Source: JAKFWF01 sp031374115 (GTDB lineage: Bacteria; Pseudomonadota; Alphaproteobacteria; Rhizobiales; Hyphomicrobiaceae). Taken from it: a stretch of 64,000 bases of DNA. A model generated the notes under the pieces. That model saw only the letters and a list, made by a program, of their open reading frames with translations, was not told where the DNA came from and did not search any database. The position numbers were made by a program, and so were the translations under genes. Below are positions 51,388 through 60,801 of this stretch, piece after piece; the first letter of the stretch is position 1; each line of letters starts with the position of its first letter. The stretch covers positions 47,039 through 111,038 of the forward strand of contig JANMNO010000087.1 in assembly GCA_031374115.1 (NCBI GenBank). The letters are read 5' to 3'.

Positions 51388-51899
51388 TTTCATCCCTGAT
51401 CATCCTTGCCATAGCGACCTTCATCGCCGGCTATTTTGCCCGCCGTAAAGATCCCGCGGCGATCATGCGAGCAGCTCGCTTCACGGCCGACGAAGGCTCC
51501 CGCCTCGCAATCCGGTTACCGTTTTCATTGGTAGCTGCATCTTGCCTCGCCGAACTGATCCCTGATCGGGCGATCGTCTCGCTGCTTGGTCCCGCGACCG
51601 GGCTAACCGGTATTACGCTTGCCTCGTTATTCGGCGGTCTGCTGCCTGGCGGGCCGATCGTTTCGTTTCCGATCGCGATACTGCTCGCGCGCGATGGCGC
51701 TGGTGGCGCACAAGTGATCGCGTTGATCACCGGTTGGTCGGTCTACGCCTTCCATCGCGTGATCGCCTACGAGGGCCCGATCATGGGGTGGCGCTTCGTC
51801 GCCTTGCGGATGATTGCGTCAAGTTTCGTGCCGATCGCTGCCGGCATTTTAGCAGGTTTGCTCGCTAATCGGCTCGGCTGGTCGATCGCGATCAAGTAG
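51384..51899 (+). CDS. Half-size permease, second of a tandem pair
   Basis: A 171-residue membrane protein paralogous to the preceding one, with about five helices and the shared PGGP..FPI motif and TGWSVYAFHRV segment. Its ATG at 51384 overlaps the previous stop by four bases, so the two are made together, probably as a heterodimer. A charged loop RRKDPAAIMRAARFTADEGSR follows the first helix. Substrate unknown. No ATPase or soluble partner is encoded nearby. Confidence 0.8.
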   Translation: MISSLIILAIATFIAGYFARRKDPAAIMRAARFTADEGSRLAIRLPFSLVAASCLAELIPDRAIVSLLGPATGLTGITLASLFGGLLPGGPIVSFPIAILLARDGAGGAQVIALITGWSVYAFHRVIAYEGPIMGWRFVALRMIASSFVPIAAGILAGLLANRLGWSIAIK

Positions 51900-51923
51900 A
51901 TGCGCCTGCGCCCGATACTTTGC

Positions 51924-52802
51924 TTAGGCGGCATGCGCGAAGAAGCCTTGGATAACCTTGATCGTCGGCTGATCCATCAGCAGTGGCGCGTGCCCTTCGC
52001 CCTTGACGACGTGGCTCATACAATTGGCATGCCGCGCTTGCATCTGGCGCACGGTCTCGGCGCTGAGCAGATCCGAGGTCTCGCCGCGAATAACGAGCAC
52101 GCGCGCATGTTTCAATGCGTCGAACTGCGGCCACAGCGTGGGTGGCGCGGCATCGGTCGCCGAGAATGAGCGGCCAAGGTTCGCGTCATAGCCGGGAACG
52201 GGACGGCCATTCTTGTCGTTGAACCAAGCTCTCGCTACCCGGCTCCAGGTCGCGTCCGCAACAGCGGGGAAAGCGTTGCGGCTGATGTCGGCGACCATGC
52301 GTGCGGCATCGTCCCACGAGTTCGGCAGCGGCGTGCGGCCGACGTAACCTGCAATGCGCATTAGCCCCTCACGCTCGATTACCGGTCCGATGTCGTTGAG
52401 AACGACCGACCCGACCAATCTCGGTTGGATGGCCGCCAGCACCATCGCGACAAGGCCGCCCCGTGAAGTTGCAAGAATGGCCGCATCGTGCAGATCGAGC
52501 GCGATCATGACGTCGATGACGTCTTGCGTTTCGGTTGGGATCGAGTAATTCCGCCAATCCGGATCGTGGTCCGAAAGGCCCCGGCCACGTGCATCGAGCG
52601 TGAATACCTCGCGGGGCTCGGTGCCGCTGGAGAGAGCCGCTGCTATTTCGGTGAAGTCGCGGCCGTTGCGGGTCAAGCCCGGCAGACACAATATCGGCCG
52701 CGCCGACGATTGTGGCGCCGGCCAATGACCGACATGCAACTTGAGCCCGTCGCGGACCTTGATGAAGCCGCCACGGTTAGTGCGATGCTCTGGATCGGAC
52801 AT
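51924..52802 (-). CDS. Alpha/beta hydrolase
   Basis: A 292-residue cytoplasmic hydrolase. ATG 52802 gives MSDPEHRTNRGG and follows AGGA; the very long frame upstream to 53273 is not real. The fold shows ILCLPGLTRNGRDF (oxyanion loop), RGRGLSDHDPDW, the nucleophile elbow ATSRGGL (an Ala replaces the first Gly of GxSxG), RGETSDLL (acid) and GEGHAPLL (His). The Arg/Gly pattern RGRGLSD is typical of esterases and epoxide-hydrolase-like enzymes. Substrate unknown. Convergent with the permease pair. Confidence 0.9.
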   Translation of the reverse strand: MSDPEHRTNRGGFIKVRDGLKLHVGHWPAPQSSARPILCLPGLTRNGRDFTEIAAALSSGTEPREVFTLDARGRGLSDHDPDWRNYSIPTETQDVIDVMIALDLHDAAILATSRGGLVAMVLAAIQPRLVGSVVLNDIGPVIEREGLMRIAGYVGRTPLPNSWDDAARMVADISRNAFPAVADATWSRVARAWFNDKNGRPVPGYDANLGRSFSATDAAPPTLWPQFDALKHARVLVIRGETSDLLSAETVRQMQARHANCMSHVVKGEGHAPLLMDQPTIKVIQGFFAHAA

Positions 52803-53000
52803 GATCAATCCTGCTGGAGTTTCACATCGGCTCGCTACCACGTCAGCGTCTGTACCGCATGCCCGATTTCCTGCGGTGGTCGCGCAATCCTTACCGCGTG
52901 AGCCGCTCACGGCAACGCAAACAAATTCCCCAGCTGCTGCAACTTTGTGTCTTCGCGCCCGTATCTGCCGTAGGGCGCAAGCAAGACAAGGAGCATCGAT

Positions 53001-53366
53001 ATGCGTTTCATTGGCTTGGGTTTGATTGCGGTGCTGGTGTCGGTCGCGCCTGCGATAGGAGCAGACGAGAGTTTTGAAAGCTGGCCGGCGTTGCGCAGCA
53101 CGTTCCCCTCGACGGGTGGCGGCGACATCATGATCAAGGGCTATGATCCTGTGATCACCGGCGGCAAGTGCGTGACGACGTTCATGGCGGTCGCCTCTGG
53201 CGCCGACCCGGCTGTCTACCCGAGCTTCATCGAGTTTGAGGCCGTGGCGGCACAAGGCGGCACGCTGTGCCACAACGGCAAGTGGCGGTCGTTCGATGGC
53301 GGCTCGTCCGGAACAACAGGCTACCGGGTGTTCTTCAAAGACGGAACGTTCCGCGGCTCGCCCTAA
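53001..53366 (+). CDS. Small secreted protein, unknown function
   Basis: A 121-residue protein. CAAGGAG precedes ATG 53001. A Sec signal (MRFIGLGLIAVLVSVAPAIG, cleavage before ADE) is followed by a compact, Gly-rich domain with two cysteines (GGKCVTTF, GTLCHNGKW), probably a disulfide, and aromatic/charged strands (YRVFFKDGTFRG). The mix of Gly, aromatic and Thr suggests an all-beta fold. I recognise no family. It is divergent from the hydrolase. Confidence 0.75.
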   Translation: MRFIGLGLIAVLVSVAPAIGADESFESWPALRSTFPSTGGGDIMIKGYDPVITGGKCVTTFMAVASGADPAVYPSFIEFEAVAAQGGTLCHNGKWRSFDGGSSGTTGYRVFFKDGTFRGSP

Positions 53367-53516
53367 CGTTAAATCAGCCGCGCTGACGAAGTTTGACGAG
53401 ATCGACCAGTTCAGCCACGGGAAACGTTCCAGCCGCGAAGCGCATCGAGTGCGATCCTAGATCGAAGTGCTGGCGCGCATTGGCAAGTCGCTGCGCTCTG
53501 CGGGCGGCCAATACTG

Positions 53517-53548
53517 AAAAAGGCCGGACACCTGTGTGGTATCCGGCC
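53517..53548 (-). terminator. Terminator of the Cache-type gene (minus strand)
   Basis: An 11-base stem with one mismatch (53522-53532 with 53538-53548), loop TGTGT. Five A residues at 53517-53521 on the plus strand become the T tract on the minus strand. It lies about 20 bases after the stop of the gene. Confidence 0.75.
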
Positions 53549-53565
53549 CGCGGAACTTAGCGCGC

Positions 53566-54021
53566 TTACTTATAGTAACCGACGCCGCAAACTTGGTCGC
53601 CGGCCTTGGTGACATAGCTGACCTTGGCAACCGGTGTCGTGTCGGCACCGGGACGCGGCCACATGTAGCTGACTTCTTCGACCTTGCCTTCGGCGGCAAC
53701 CTTCATCATCTCTTCGCCGAGGGCTTTGCCGTTCTTGTCCTTGATGTCGCGAATGTTCTTGCCCATCAGTGCCGGATGCGCGGTGAATGCACCGTCGCTG
53801 GCGTTGGCGCAGAACGCATAGAGATCGCGATCCTTGAAGCCGCCTTCGCCCTTTTGCATGTCGGCCAGCGCCTTCGCCTTATCGGCCTTGATGCTGACGA
53901 CCGCCTTGTCGAGCATTGTCTTGGCTTCGGCTGCGGTACCGAATTGAGCCTGAGCGAATGCCGACGTCGAAAGTGTCAGTGCGCCGAGCGCAGCGGCGCC
54001 GATCAGGAACTTACGAATCAT
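53566..54021 (-). CDS. Secreted single-Cache-type protein
   Basis: A 151-residue exported protein. GGAGG precedes ATG 54021. Sec signal MIRKFLIGAAALGALTLSTSAFA, then a domain like the small Cache (sCache_2) sensors: KTMLDKAVVSIKADKAKAL, FKDRDLYAFC, HPALMGKNIRD and YVTKAGDQVCGVGYYK. No transmembrane or signalling domain is attached, so it is a stand-alone periplasmic ligand binder. Two cysteines may form a disulfide. Monocistronic, with its own terminator. Confidence 0.88.
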   Translation of the reverse strand: MIRKFLIGAAALGALTLSTSAFAQAQFGTAAEAKTMLDKAVVSIKADKAKALADMQKGEGGFKDRDLYAFCANASDGAFTAHPALMGKNIRDIKDKNGKALGEEMMKVAAEGKVEEVSYMWPRPGADTTPVAKVSYVTKAGDQVCGVGYYK

Positions 54022-54153
54022 GTGGTTTCCTCCATTGCTTTTTGCAGTGGAGGTTCTGTGATCGGCGAAGATGGCGGACCCGTGGCGTCACTCTCGTGTC
54101 GTTCGCAGAATTAGCAAAACTTAAGTCGTAGAGTTCGATAAGCCTCACGTGTA

Positions 54154-56616
54154 TCAGCAGCGGACCTTCATATTGACAGGATCGTACGGCGCCTTCAGGG
54201 TTGCCCGCACTTTGATCCGGTGTCCGCCGATGTCGACCTCGAAGGTTTGCGCCGACAGCGCCGCTTCGTCGAGTTTGACGCCACCGGTCTTCAAGCTTGC
54301 GAGCATGACGACGCGCCCGAGTGCTGCACCAAACGCCGCCGACGTCACGTCTCCCACCGGGCGGCCATTGTGCAATACGAGTTCGCCGCCATGTGCAAGG
54401 GGCGCACCGGCGTCGATTGCGACGAGCGATACGCAGCGCGTGGCTGGCAGTTTCGATCTTGCGGCAAGCAGCGCCTCCCGACCGATGAAGTCGCAGCCCT
54501 TGTCCAGCTTGACCGCCCAACCGAGTCCAGCTTCGAAAGGCGTGACGTCGGGCGTCAGTTCACGGCCCCACGCACGATAGCCTTTCTCCAGCCGCAAGGC
54601 GTCGATGGCGTAGTAGCCGGCATCGCGCAGGCCCAAGTCGCCGCCGGCTTCGTTCAAGGTGTCATAGACGCCAGCGACGAACTCGGTCGGAATGTACAAC
54701 TCCCAGCCTAACTCGCCCATGTACGTTCGCCGGCAGGCGAGTCCAGTCGCGTAGCCGATCTCGACTGGTCGAACGGCACCAAATGGGAAAGACGCGTCAT
54801 CGAGTTTGGTGCGGCCCGTCCGCTGCAAGAGCTCGCGCGATTTTGGGCCCATCACCGGTAAGACCGAGTAGGCCGACGTCACGTCCGTAACAGTTGCGTG
54901 AGCGCCTTCACGGATATTCTGGCGCAGCCAATCGAGATCGCGCACCGCTTGGGCAGTGCCGGTCAGCACGAAGAATTCGGTGGCGGAAAGGCGCGATACG
55001 GTGACATCGCTTTCGTAGCCGCCACGCTCGTTGAGCATGCCGGTGTAGACCGACATCCCCGGCTCGACGGCGACATCGTTGGCGCAAAGGCGTTGCAGTT
55101 CGGGTTCTGCGTCGCGACCTTGCACGAGCAGCTTGGCAAACGAGGTCATGTCGAAGATGGCGACCGCCTCGCGCGCGGCTTTCTGTTCGGCGTTCGCCCA
55201 TGGGAACCAGTTTTGTCGGTCCCAGGCATATGTGATCGCGCGCGTTTCTCCGTCAGGAGCGAAGACGTTCGGGCGTTCCCAACCCATCTTCGAGCCCCAG
55301 ATCGCGCCCTTCGCGTCGAGACGATCGTACAGCGGCGAGCGGCGGAACGGACGCGCGGTCTCGAGCTCGCGATTGGGCCACGGCATCATGTAATGCAGCC
55401 CGAGAACCTCCGCGACGCGATCCTTCATCCAGCGGCCGTTGGTGTTGAACGTGGCAAAGCGGCGGATGTCGACTGGCCACAAATCAAGTTGCGGCTCGCC
55501 CGAGACGATCCATTCGGCGAGCGCCTTACCAGCACCACCCGAACTCGCGATACCCATCGAATTGAAGCCGGCGGCGACGAACAAACCTTTGACGGCAGGT
55601 GTTTCGCCCATGATGTAGTTGTTGTCGGCGGTGAAACTCTCGGGGCCGTTCATGAAGGTCTTGACTTCGGCAGTCTCGAGTGCCGGAACGCGCTGGATCG
55701 CGTTCTTCATCAGGATCTCGAATTGATCCCAGTCGTCGGGCAACATGCCGAACTCGAAATCGTCTGGCACATCGGTGAGCCAGGGTTTGGCCTTCGGTTC
55801 GAACCCGCCCATGAGCAGCCCGCCGACTTCCTCCTTGAAATAAATGTAGCCATCGGGGTCGCGCAGGCACGGCAGATCCGGCTTCACGCCGGGAATGCGG
55901 GTGGTGACGATGTACATGTGCTCGCACGCGTGCAGCGGCACCGCGACGCCAATACGTTCGGCCAGCTGTCGCGACCACTGCCCGCCGGCAATCACCACGA
56001 CATCGGCCGTGATCGTGTGATCGCCGACCGCAACGCCGGTCGCGCGCCCGTTCTTGACCTTAATTTCGGTGACGCGTGACTTTTCAAATATCTTCGCACC
56101 ACAGTTGCGCGCACCTTTGGCGAGCGCCTGGGTGATGTCGGCCGGATTGGCCTTGCCATCGCCGGGCAACCACACAGCGCCGACGAGATCGGCGGTGTTC
56201 ATAATCGGCCACTTGTCGCCCGCCTCAGCGGGAGATAGTTCATCGCAAACGATGCCCTGGGCCTCGGCGGATGCTGCAACCCGGCGCAACAGGGTCAAGC
56301 GATCTGGCGTGCGGGCGACGGTCAGCGAGCCGCATCGCTTCCAACCTGTCGCCTGACCGGTCTCAGCTTCTAAACTCGCGTACAGCTCGGTCGAGTACCG
56401 GATCAACTTGGTCATGCTCGTATGACCGCGCAATTGTCCGACGAGACCGGCTGCGTGCCAGGTTGTGCCACCCGACAGCCGGCCTTGCTCCAGTAACACG
56501 ACATCGGACCAGCCGAGCTTCGTCAGGTGGTAGGCAATCGAACAGCCAGCGATGCCGCCGCCGACGATCACCGCACGGGCATGGCTTGGAAGGCTGAGTG
56601 GCGGCGCATCGGTCAT
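54154..56616 (-). CDS. FAD-dependent sarcosine/dimethylglycine dehydrogenase-like enzyme
   Basis: An 820-residue two-part enzyme. The N-terminal DAO domain has the dinucleotide motif VIVGGGIAGCS (about 17-26) and TTWHAAG with the His (about 54) that covalently holds FAD in dimethylglycine and sarcosine dehydrogenases. The C-terminal half is GcvT-like (tetrahydrofolate-binding, about 430-815), including DVTSAYSVLPVMGPKSREL. It should demethylate an N-methylglycine-type substrate and pass the carbon to folate. The exact substrate is inferred. The start at ATG 56616 follows the YcgN-like gene by 27 bases. Confidence 0.92.
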   Translation of the reverse strand: MTDAPPLSLPSHARAVIVGGGIAGCSIAYHLTKLGWSDVVLLEQGRLSGGTTWHAAGLVGQLRGHTSMTKLIRYSTELYASLEAETGQATGWKRCGSLTVARTPDRLTLLRRVAASAEAQGIVCDELSPAEAGDKWPIMNTADLVGAVWLPGDGKANPADITQALAKGARNCGAKIFEKSRVTEIKVKNGRATGVAVGDHTITADVVVIAGGQWSRQLAERIGVAVPLHACEHMYIVTTRIPGVKPDLPCLRDPDGYIYFKEEVGGLLMGGFEPKAKPWLTDVPDDFEFGMLPDDWDQFEILMKNAIQRVPALETAEVKTFMNGPESFTADNNYIMGETPAVKGLFVAAGFNSMGIASSGGAGKALAEWIVSGEPQLDLWPVDIRRFATFNTNGRWMKDRVAEVLGLHYMMPWPNRELETARPFRRSPLYDRLDAKGAIWGSKMGWERPNVFAPDGETRAITYAWDRQNWFPWANAEQKAAREAVAIFDMTSFAKLLVQGRDAEPELQRLCANDVAVEPGMSVYTGMLNERGGYESDVTVSRLSATEFFVLTGTAQAVRDLDWLRQNIREGAHATVTDVTSAYSVLPVMGPKSRELLQRTGRTKLDDASFPFGAVRPVEIGYATGLACRRTYMGELGWELYIPTEFVAGVYDTLNEAGGDLGLRDAGYYAIDALRLEKGYRAWGRELTPDVTPFEAGLGWAVKLDKGCDFIGREALLAARSKLPATRCVSLVAIDAGAPLAHGGELVLHNGRPVGDVTSAAFGAALGRVVMLASLKTGGVKLDEAALSAQTFEVDIGGHRIKVRATLKAPYDPVNMKVRC

Positions 56617-56643
56617 GCAATCTCGCAACGTGGCTAATGAGCT

Positions 56644-57114
56644 TCAGTCTTTATCGTCGAAGTCCTTGATGATGTAGCGATGGACGCTCTCTGCCTTGAT
56701 GCGCGCTTCGCTCAGGGCCCAGCTGCGCACTGATATGCCGGCTTCGTGCACGGTGTCCTTCGAGCCTGAGACGAGGGGGTGCCACCACTCGAGGCCGCGC
56801 CCCTCCTCGATGCGGCGATAGCCGCAACTCGATGGCAGCCAATCGAGCGAGCGCACTTTTTCCGGATCGATCGCTATGCAGTCGGGTACTTGGCGATGGC
56901 GATTGGGATAGTCGCTGCATCGGCAGGTGCCAACATCGAGCAGGCGGCAGGACAGCCGCGTCAGGTGAATTTCGTCGGTATCATCGTCTTGCAGTTTGAC
57001 CAGACAGCAGCGACCGCAGCCATCGCACAGGCTTTCCCATTCGGAGCGGGTCATTTCTTCGAGCGTTTTGTGTTCCCAAAACGGAACATCTACGCTCTTT
57101 GCGCCGTCAGCCAC
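56644..57114 (-). CDS. YcgN-family (UPF0260) cysteine-cluster protein
   Basis: A 156-residue protein of the YkgJ/UPF0260 type. The cysteine cluster CDGCGRCCLVKL (about 30-41), followed by CRLLDVGTCRCSDY and SCGYRR, is typical of this family, which probably binds zinc or an iron-sulfur cluster. It begins PFWEHKTLEEM, a family hallmark. The molecular role is not established. It lies in operon with the flavoprotein gene and is divergent from PBP1A across 105 bases. Confidence 0.92.
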   Translation of the reverse strand: MADGAKSVDVPFWEHKTLEEMTRSEWESLCDGCGRCCLVKLQDDDTDEIHLTRLSCRLLDVGTCRCSDYPNRHRQVPDCIAIDPEKVRSLDWLPSSCGYRRIEEGRGLEWWHPLVSGSKDTVHEAGISVRSWALSEARIKAESVHRYIIKDFDDKD

Positions 57115-57219
57115 TCTGTTCGTCCTCGCATTACCGCCGCAGTCAGGTGTAAATTAGCGCTGACCTTATGTCTTCGCGATTCTTGCACGTACACAGTGAG
57201 TTGGGCTAGCGACCACATC

Positions 57220-59505
57220 ATGTTGGAGCACGCGCACTTGAAGGAATGGTTCCGAAAGCACGCCGGCAAGTTCCAGGCGAGCAACTGGATGCAACTCGAT
57301 TCGTTCATCGACTCTTCGCTTTCCGGAACCTGGGAGCGGATTAAGGACGCCTACAATGCGGCATCGAGCTTCGGCATGCGGTTCCGCGTCTCGGGTTGGC
57401 AGCGCGTCGTCACCGAAATCGGCTCCGAGGCAATGACGCTCGGCGTCGGCGGCTTGGTCATTTTGTACATGCTGGCATTGCCTGCGTTCCTCGAAGTGGA
57501 TGAGGAGAAGTACCTCACGCCAGGTAAGTACTCGGTCAAGTTCCTCGATGCGCGCGGCAACGAAATAGGCAAACGCGGCATCAATCTCAATGACGCGATC
57601 CCGCTGGAAGAAATCCCTGAGGTGCTGATCCGCGCAACTATGGCGACCGAAGACCGGCGCTTCTACGATCACTTCGGCGTCGACTTCATCGGCACGTTGC
57701 GGGCGCTTGTCGCCAACGTCAATGCCGGTGAGACGGTGCAGGGTGGCTCGACGCTCACGCAGCAATTGGCGAAAAACCTTTTCTTGTCGTCCGAGCGTTC
57801 CTTGCAACGCAAGATCAAGGAAGTGTTCATGTCGTTCTGGCTGGAAAGCCGGCTGACGAAACGCGACATCCTGAAGCTTTACCTCGATCGCGCCTACATG
57901 GGTGGCGGTACATTTGGCGTCGAAGCGGCAGCGCAGTTTTATTTCGGCAAGTCGGTGCGTGAGGTGAACATGGCGGAAGCGGCCATGATGGCGGGCCTGT
58001 TCAAGGCGCCGACCAAGTATGCGCCGCACTCGAACTTACCGGCTGCCCGAGCTCGCGCCAACGATGTGCTGTCGAACCTGATCGAAGCAGGCTTCTACAC
58101 CCCGGGTCAAATTCACAATGCGCGGCTCAACCCCGCCAAGGTGATCGAGACCCGCAATACCGCCACCCCAGACTGGTTCCTAGACTTCGCCTACGAGGAA
58201 ATTCAGCGTGTAATGGAAGGCAAAGGGCAGTTCGTCGTCACCGCGCGGACGACCGTCGATCTGTCGTTGCAGCAGGCAGCCGACAGTGCGTTGCAGTCGA
58301 CGATCAGGCTCGACGGCAAGGCGAGCCGGGTGAAGGCCGGCGCATTGATCGCAATGGAGCCGGACGGTGCGGTGAAAGCCTTGGTTGGCGGCCTCGACTA
58401 CGGTGAGAGCCAGTTCAATCGTGCGACGCACGCGCGGCGCCAGCCCGGATCGTCGTTCAAGCTCTACGTTTACGCGACAGCGTTAGAGAATGGCTACACA
58501 TCGAAATCGATCGTCAGCGATAGCACGGCGGGTTGCGGTAACTGGTCGCCAAAGAACTACAACGGCGGCGGTGGCACGGGCCGGTCGATCGCGATCGGCG
58601 ACGCTTTCAAAACGTCGCTCAATACGACAGCCGTCGACCTGTCGTTGAAGGCTGGGCGCGACAAAGTTTTGGAGATGACCCAGCGTTTGGGAGTGGAGGG
58701 CGTAAAGAAGACATGCTCGATGGCGCTCGGCGACACCGGCATCACGCCAATCCAGCACACCGGCGCTTATGCCGCTTTTGCCAACGGCGGCAAGTTGGCC
58801 AAGCCGTATGCCATTTTGGAAGTCTTCAACGCAAAAGGCGATCTTCTCTACAGCCGCGAACGCGATGAGCCCGAGGCACCTCGGGTGCTGCGCCCGCGTA
58901 TCGTCGAGCAGATGAACCAGCTGATGCAACTTGTGGTGACCGAGGGTACGGGGAAGAAGGCCGCCCTCGATTTCACTCACTCTGTCGGCAAGACCGGTAC
59001 CAGTTCGAGCTATCGCGACGCCTGGTTCCTCGGATTTACCGGCTCGCTCGTCACCGGCGTGTGGCTTGGCAACGACGACTACACGAAGATGAACAATATC
59101 ACCGGCGGCAGCCTGCCAGCGGCGACTTGGGCGGGTTTCATGTCCGTTGCTCATCCGAACAAGGACATCCCGACGATTGTTGGCTTAACTACGCATCCAG
59201 CGCAAATTGCAGAAAAGCAACGGCTCGCCGAGGTCCGCCGACTCGAGCCGGCAAGCACGACGGCTCAAGGCGATGGCCAACCACGCCGCAACACCAGCAT
59301 TATGCCGGATGCGACACGTGATGCTTTGAAAAAGCTCAGCACGGCGCTTCGCAAAGCTGGTGCCGTCCTGCCGGAGAGCGCGCCGATACCGGCAGGCGTG
59401 CAACCGTCTTCCGCACAAGATCGGCGTGCCGAAGTTCCGCGTTCGCTGGGACAATCTGCTTCATCATCGGGGCCAGCTGGTTCCGGGTTGAGTGGGCGTC
59501 CTTGA
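57220..59505 (+). CDS. Penicillin-binding protein 1A-type transglycosylase/transpeptidase
   Basis: Bifunctional class A PBP that polymerises and crosslinks peptidoglycan. 761 residues: a cytoplasmic N-terminal tail, one membrane anchor (about 72-90), a GT51 domain with catalytic Glu in TEDRRFYDHFG (about E144) and QGGSTLTQQLAKN, then a transpeptidase with SSFK (Ser about 411), SLN (about 466) and KTGTSS (about 591). The C-terminal 90 residues are low-complexity. I start at ATG 57220, where family sequence begins. The DUF1214 gene starts one base after its stop. Confidence 0.95.
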   Translation: MLEHAHLKEWFRKHAGKFQASNWMQLDSFIDSSLSGTWERIKDAYNAASSFGMRFRVSGWQRVVTEIGSEAMTLGVGGLVILYMLALPAFLEVDEEKYLTPGKYSVKFLDARGNEIGKRGINLNDAIPLEEIPEVLIRATMATEDRRFYDHFGVDFIGTLRALVANVNAGETVQGGSTLTQQLAKNLFLSSERSLQRKIKEVFMSFWLESRLTKRDILKLYLDRAYMGGGTFGVEAAAQFYFGKSVREVNMAEAAMMAGLFKAPTKYAPHSNLPAARARANDVLSNLIEAGFYTPGQIHNARLNPAKVIETRNTATPDWFLDFAYEEIQRVMEGKGQFVVTARTTVDLSLQQAADSALQSTIRLDGKASRVKAGALIAMEPDGAVKALVGGLDYGESQFNRATHARRQPGSSFKLYVYATALENGYTSKSIVSDSTAGCGNWSPKNYNGGGGTGRSIAIGDAFKTSLNTTAVDLSLKAGRDKVLEMTQRLGVEGVKKTCSMALGDTGITPIQHTGAYAAFANGGKLAKPYAILEVFNAKGDLLYSRERDEPEAPRVLRPRIVEQMNQLMQLVVTEGTGKKAALDFTHSVGKTGTSSSYRDAWFLGFTGSLVTGVWLGNDDYTKMNNITGGSLPAATWAGFMSVAHPNKDIPTIVGLTTHPAQIAEKQRLAEVRRLEPASTTAQGDGQPRRNTSIMPDATRDALKKLSTALRKAGAVLPESAPIPAGVQPSSAQDRRAEVPRSLGQSASSSGPAGSGLSGRP

Positions 59506-59506
59506 G

Positions 59507-60181
59507 ATGACGACGGAGAGCATCAGACATCACCTCCGGGCCAAAACGCCTCGCGTGCCCATCCTTGCCGGGATACGGACTGTGGTCGTCAGCGCCATCG
59601 ATGCAGTCCTGAACGTCGTCGTCTTCGTTGCAATCGCGCTAGGTTTCGGCATCTGGTCGAGCTGGGTGCTGGTCGAGCGCGGCGCAGGCCTGACCACGAA
59701 AACGAACGGCGCTTGGGTCATGTGGACCGTCGCCGGAAGGCCGGATGCGGATCCGTATACGCGTGCTCATTTTGCCCGCACCGGCAGCCTTCCGCTGAGT
59801 TCGACTGCTGTCCATGCCTGGGAAGCTAGGGTCGACGACGAAGGTCAGTGGCTGCATTCGTCATGCGAGTACGCCCTGCAGGGCGACGGCCTTGAAGGGG
59901 ACTGGTGGAGTCTCACGGTATTCGATGAAAAGGGCAAGCTCATCGCCAACGCCGCGGAACGCTATTCCTATACGGCGCGCACGATCGCGCTCGGTGCCGA
60001 CGGCAGTTATATAGTAACCCTCGCGCGCGACGCGAGGCCGGGCAACTGGCTGCCGACCGGAGGCGCCGGCCGTCCGGTGCTCGTCCTCACGCGCGCCGCG
60101 CCGCGTCCAAACTCCACGGCGGCCGAACTCGAGGCGGCCATGCGCGGCCTGCCGGCGATCCGCCGCATTGCTTGTCGATAG
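59507..60181 (+). CDS. DUF1214 domain membrane protein
   Basis: A 224-residue protein with one N-terminal membrane segment (about 30-50, VLNVVVFVAIALGFGIWSSW) and a DUF1214 domain (WEARVDDEGQWLHSSCEYALQG, WWSLTVFDEKGKL, YSYTARTIALGADGSY). ATG 59507 is one base after the PBP1A stop, so it belongs to that transcript. DUF1214 and DUF1254 are often fused in one protein; here they are adjacent separate genes. Function unknown. Confidence 0.88.
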   Translation: MTTESIRHHLRAKTPRVPILAGIRTVVVSAIDAVLNVVVFVAIALGFGIWSSWVLVERGAGLTTKTNGAWVMWTVAGRPDADPYTRAHFARTGSLPLSSTAVHAWEARVDDEGQWLHSSCEYALQGDGLEGDWWSLTVFDEKGKLIANAAERYSYTARTIALGADGSYIVTLARDARPGNWLPTGGAGRPVLVLTRAAPRPNSTAAELEAAMRGLPAIRRIACR

Positions 60182-60192
60182 GCCGAGCGCTG

Positions 60193-60771
60193 ATGCAAAT
60201 GGAACAAACGCCTCGCCTTTATCCTCGTCTGCGCTGGCGCACGCTCGCGCTCGCGCTGATTGGCGCCGGCATCGTGCACATTTGCATGACGTTCGCCTGG
60301 CCTTACGTTTCATCCGGCGATGCGGTGTTGCGATTGGCGGCATCGTTGCCGCCGAACGCGATGCGCGTTCTGCCGGCGGCCACGCCGAAGACGCAGATCA
60401 TCGCCTTCCAGGGTCCCGATTTGCGCTACGCCGCATGCCGCGTAAATGTTGCTGAGGCAGCGTACGTGGTGCGTGCGACGCTACCCGAGGCAGGGTGGAC
60501 GTTCTCAGTGCACAGTGGGTCAGGCGACAGTATTTACGTGGTCACGGGTCAAGATCAACGGCGGACGGAAATCGCTGTGCTGCTGCTGCCGCCGGGGGAC
60601 CAATTCGTCGGGGTGTTACCAGAGGCAAGGCTGGCAGCCGGCCTGGCCCAGGTCTCGATGCCGAGTGCCGAAGGCATCGTACTGATCAGGGCCCCCGACA
60701 AAGGCGTTGCTTACCAGGCGGAGATCCTGGCCGAGCTTGCCAAGGCTTCGTGTACGCCGAGGCGGACTTGA
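60193..60771 (+). CDS. DUF1254 domain membrane protein
   Basis: A 192-residue protein with an N-terminal membrane anchor (about 18-38, RTLALALIGAGIVHICMTFAW) and a DUF1254-type region (FQGPDLRYAACRVNVAEAAYVVRATLPEAG, AVLLLPPGDQFVGVLPEARL). ATG 60193 lies 11 bases after the DUF1214 stop; a TTG at 60172 would overlap it. Together with DUF1214 and PBP1A it appears to make an operon. The usual annotated role of this domain pair is unknown; cell-envelope location is inferred. Confidence 0.85.
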   Translation: MQMEQTPRLYPRLRWRTLALALIGAGIVHICMTFAWPYVSSGDAVLRLAASLPPNAMRVLPAATPKTQIIAFQGPDLRYAACRVNVAEAAYVVRATLPEAGWTFSVHSGSGDSIYVVTGQDQRRTEIAVLLLPPGDQFVGVLPEARLAAGLAQVSMPSAEGIVLIRAPDKGVAYQAEILAELAKASCTPRRT

Positions 60772-60801
60772 AACGAAAATTCGCGGCTGCCTGTTCTGAG
60801 C

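Noticed and set aside
52803..53273. N-terminal extension of the hydrolase at 51924-52802
   Set aside because: The extension has no fold-like sequence and overlaps the divergent secreted gene; the family start is at 52802.
54898..56079. 393-codon open frame on the plus strand inside the flavoprotein gene
   Set aside because: Antisense shadow of a clear full-length dehydrogenase; no ribosome site and no domain-like sequence.
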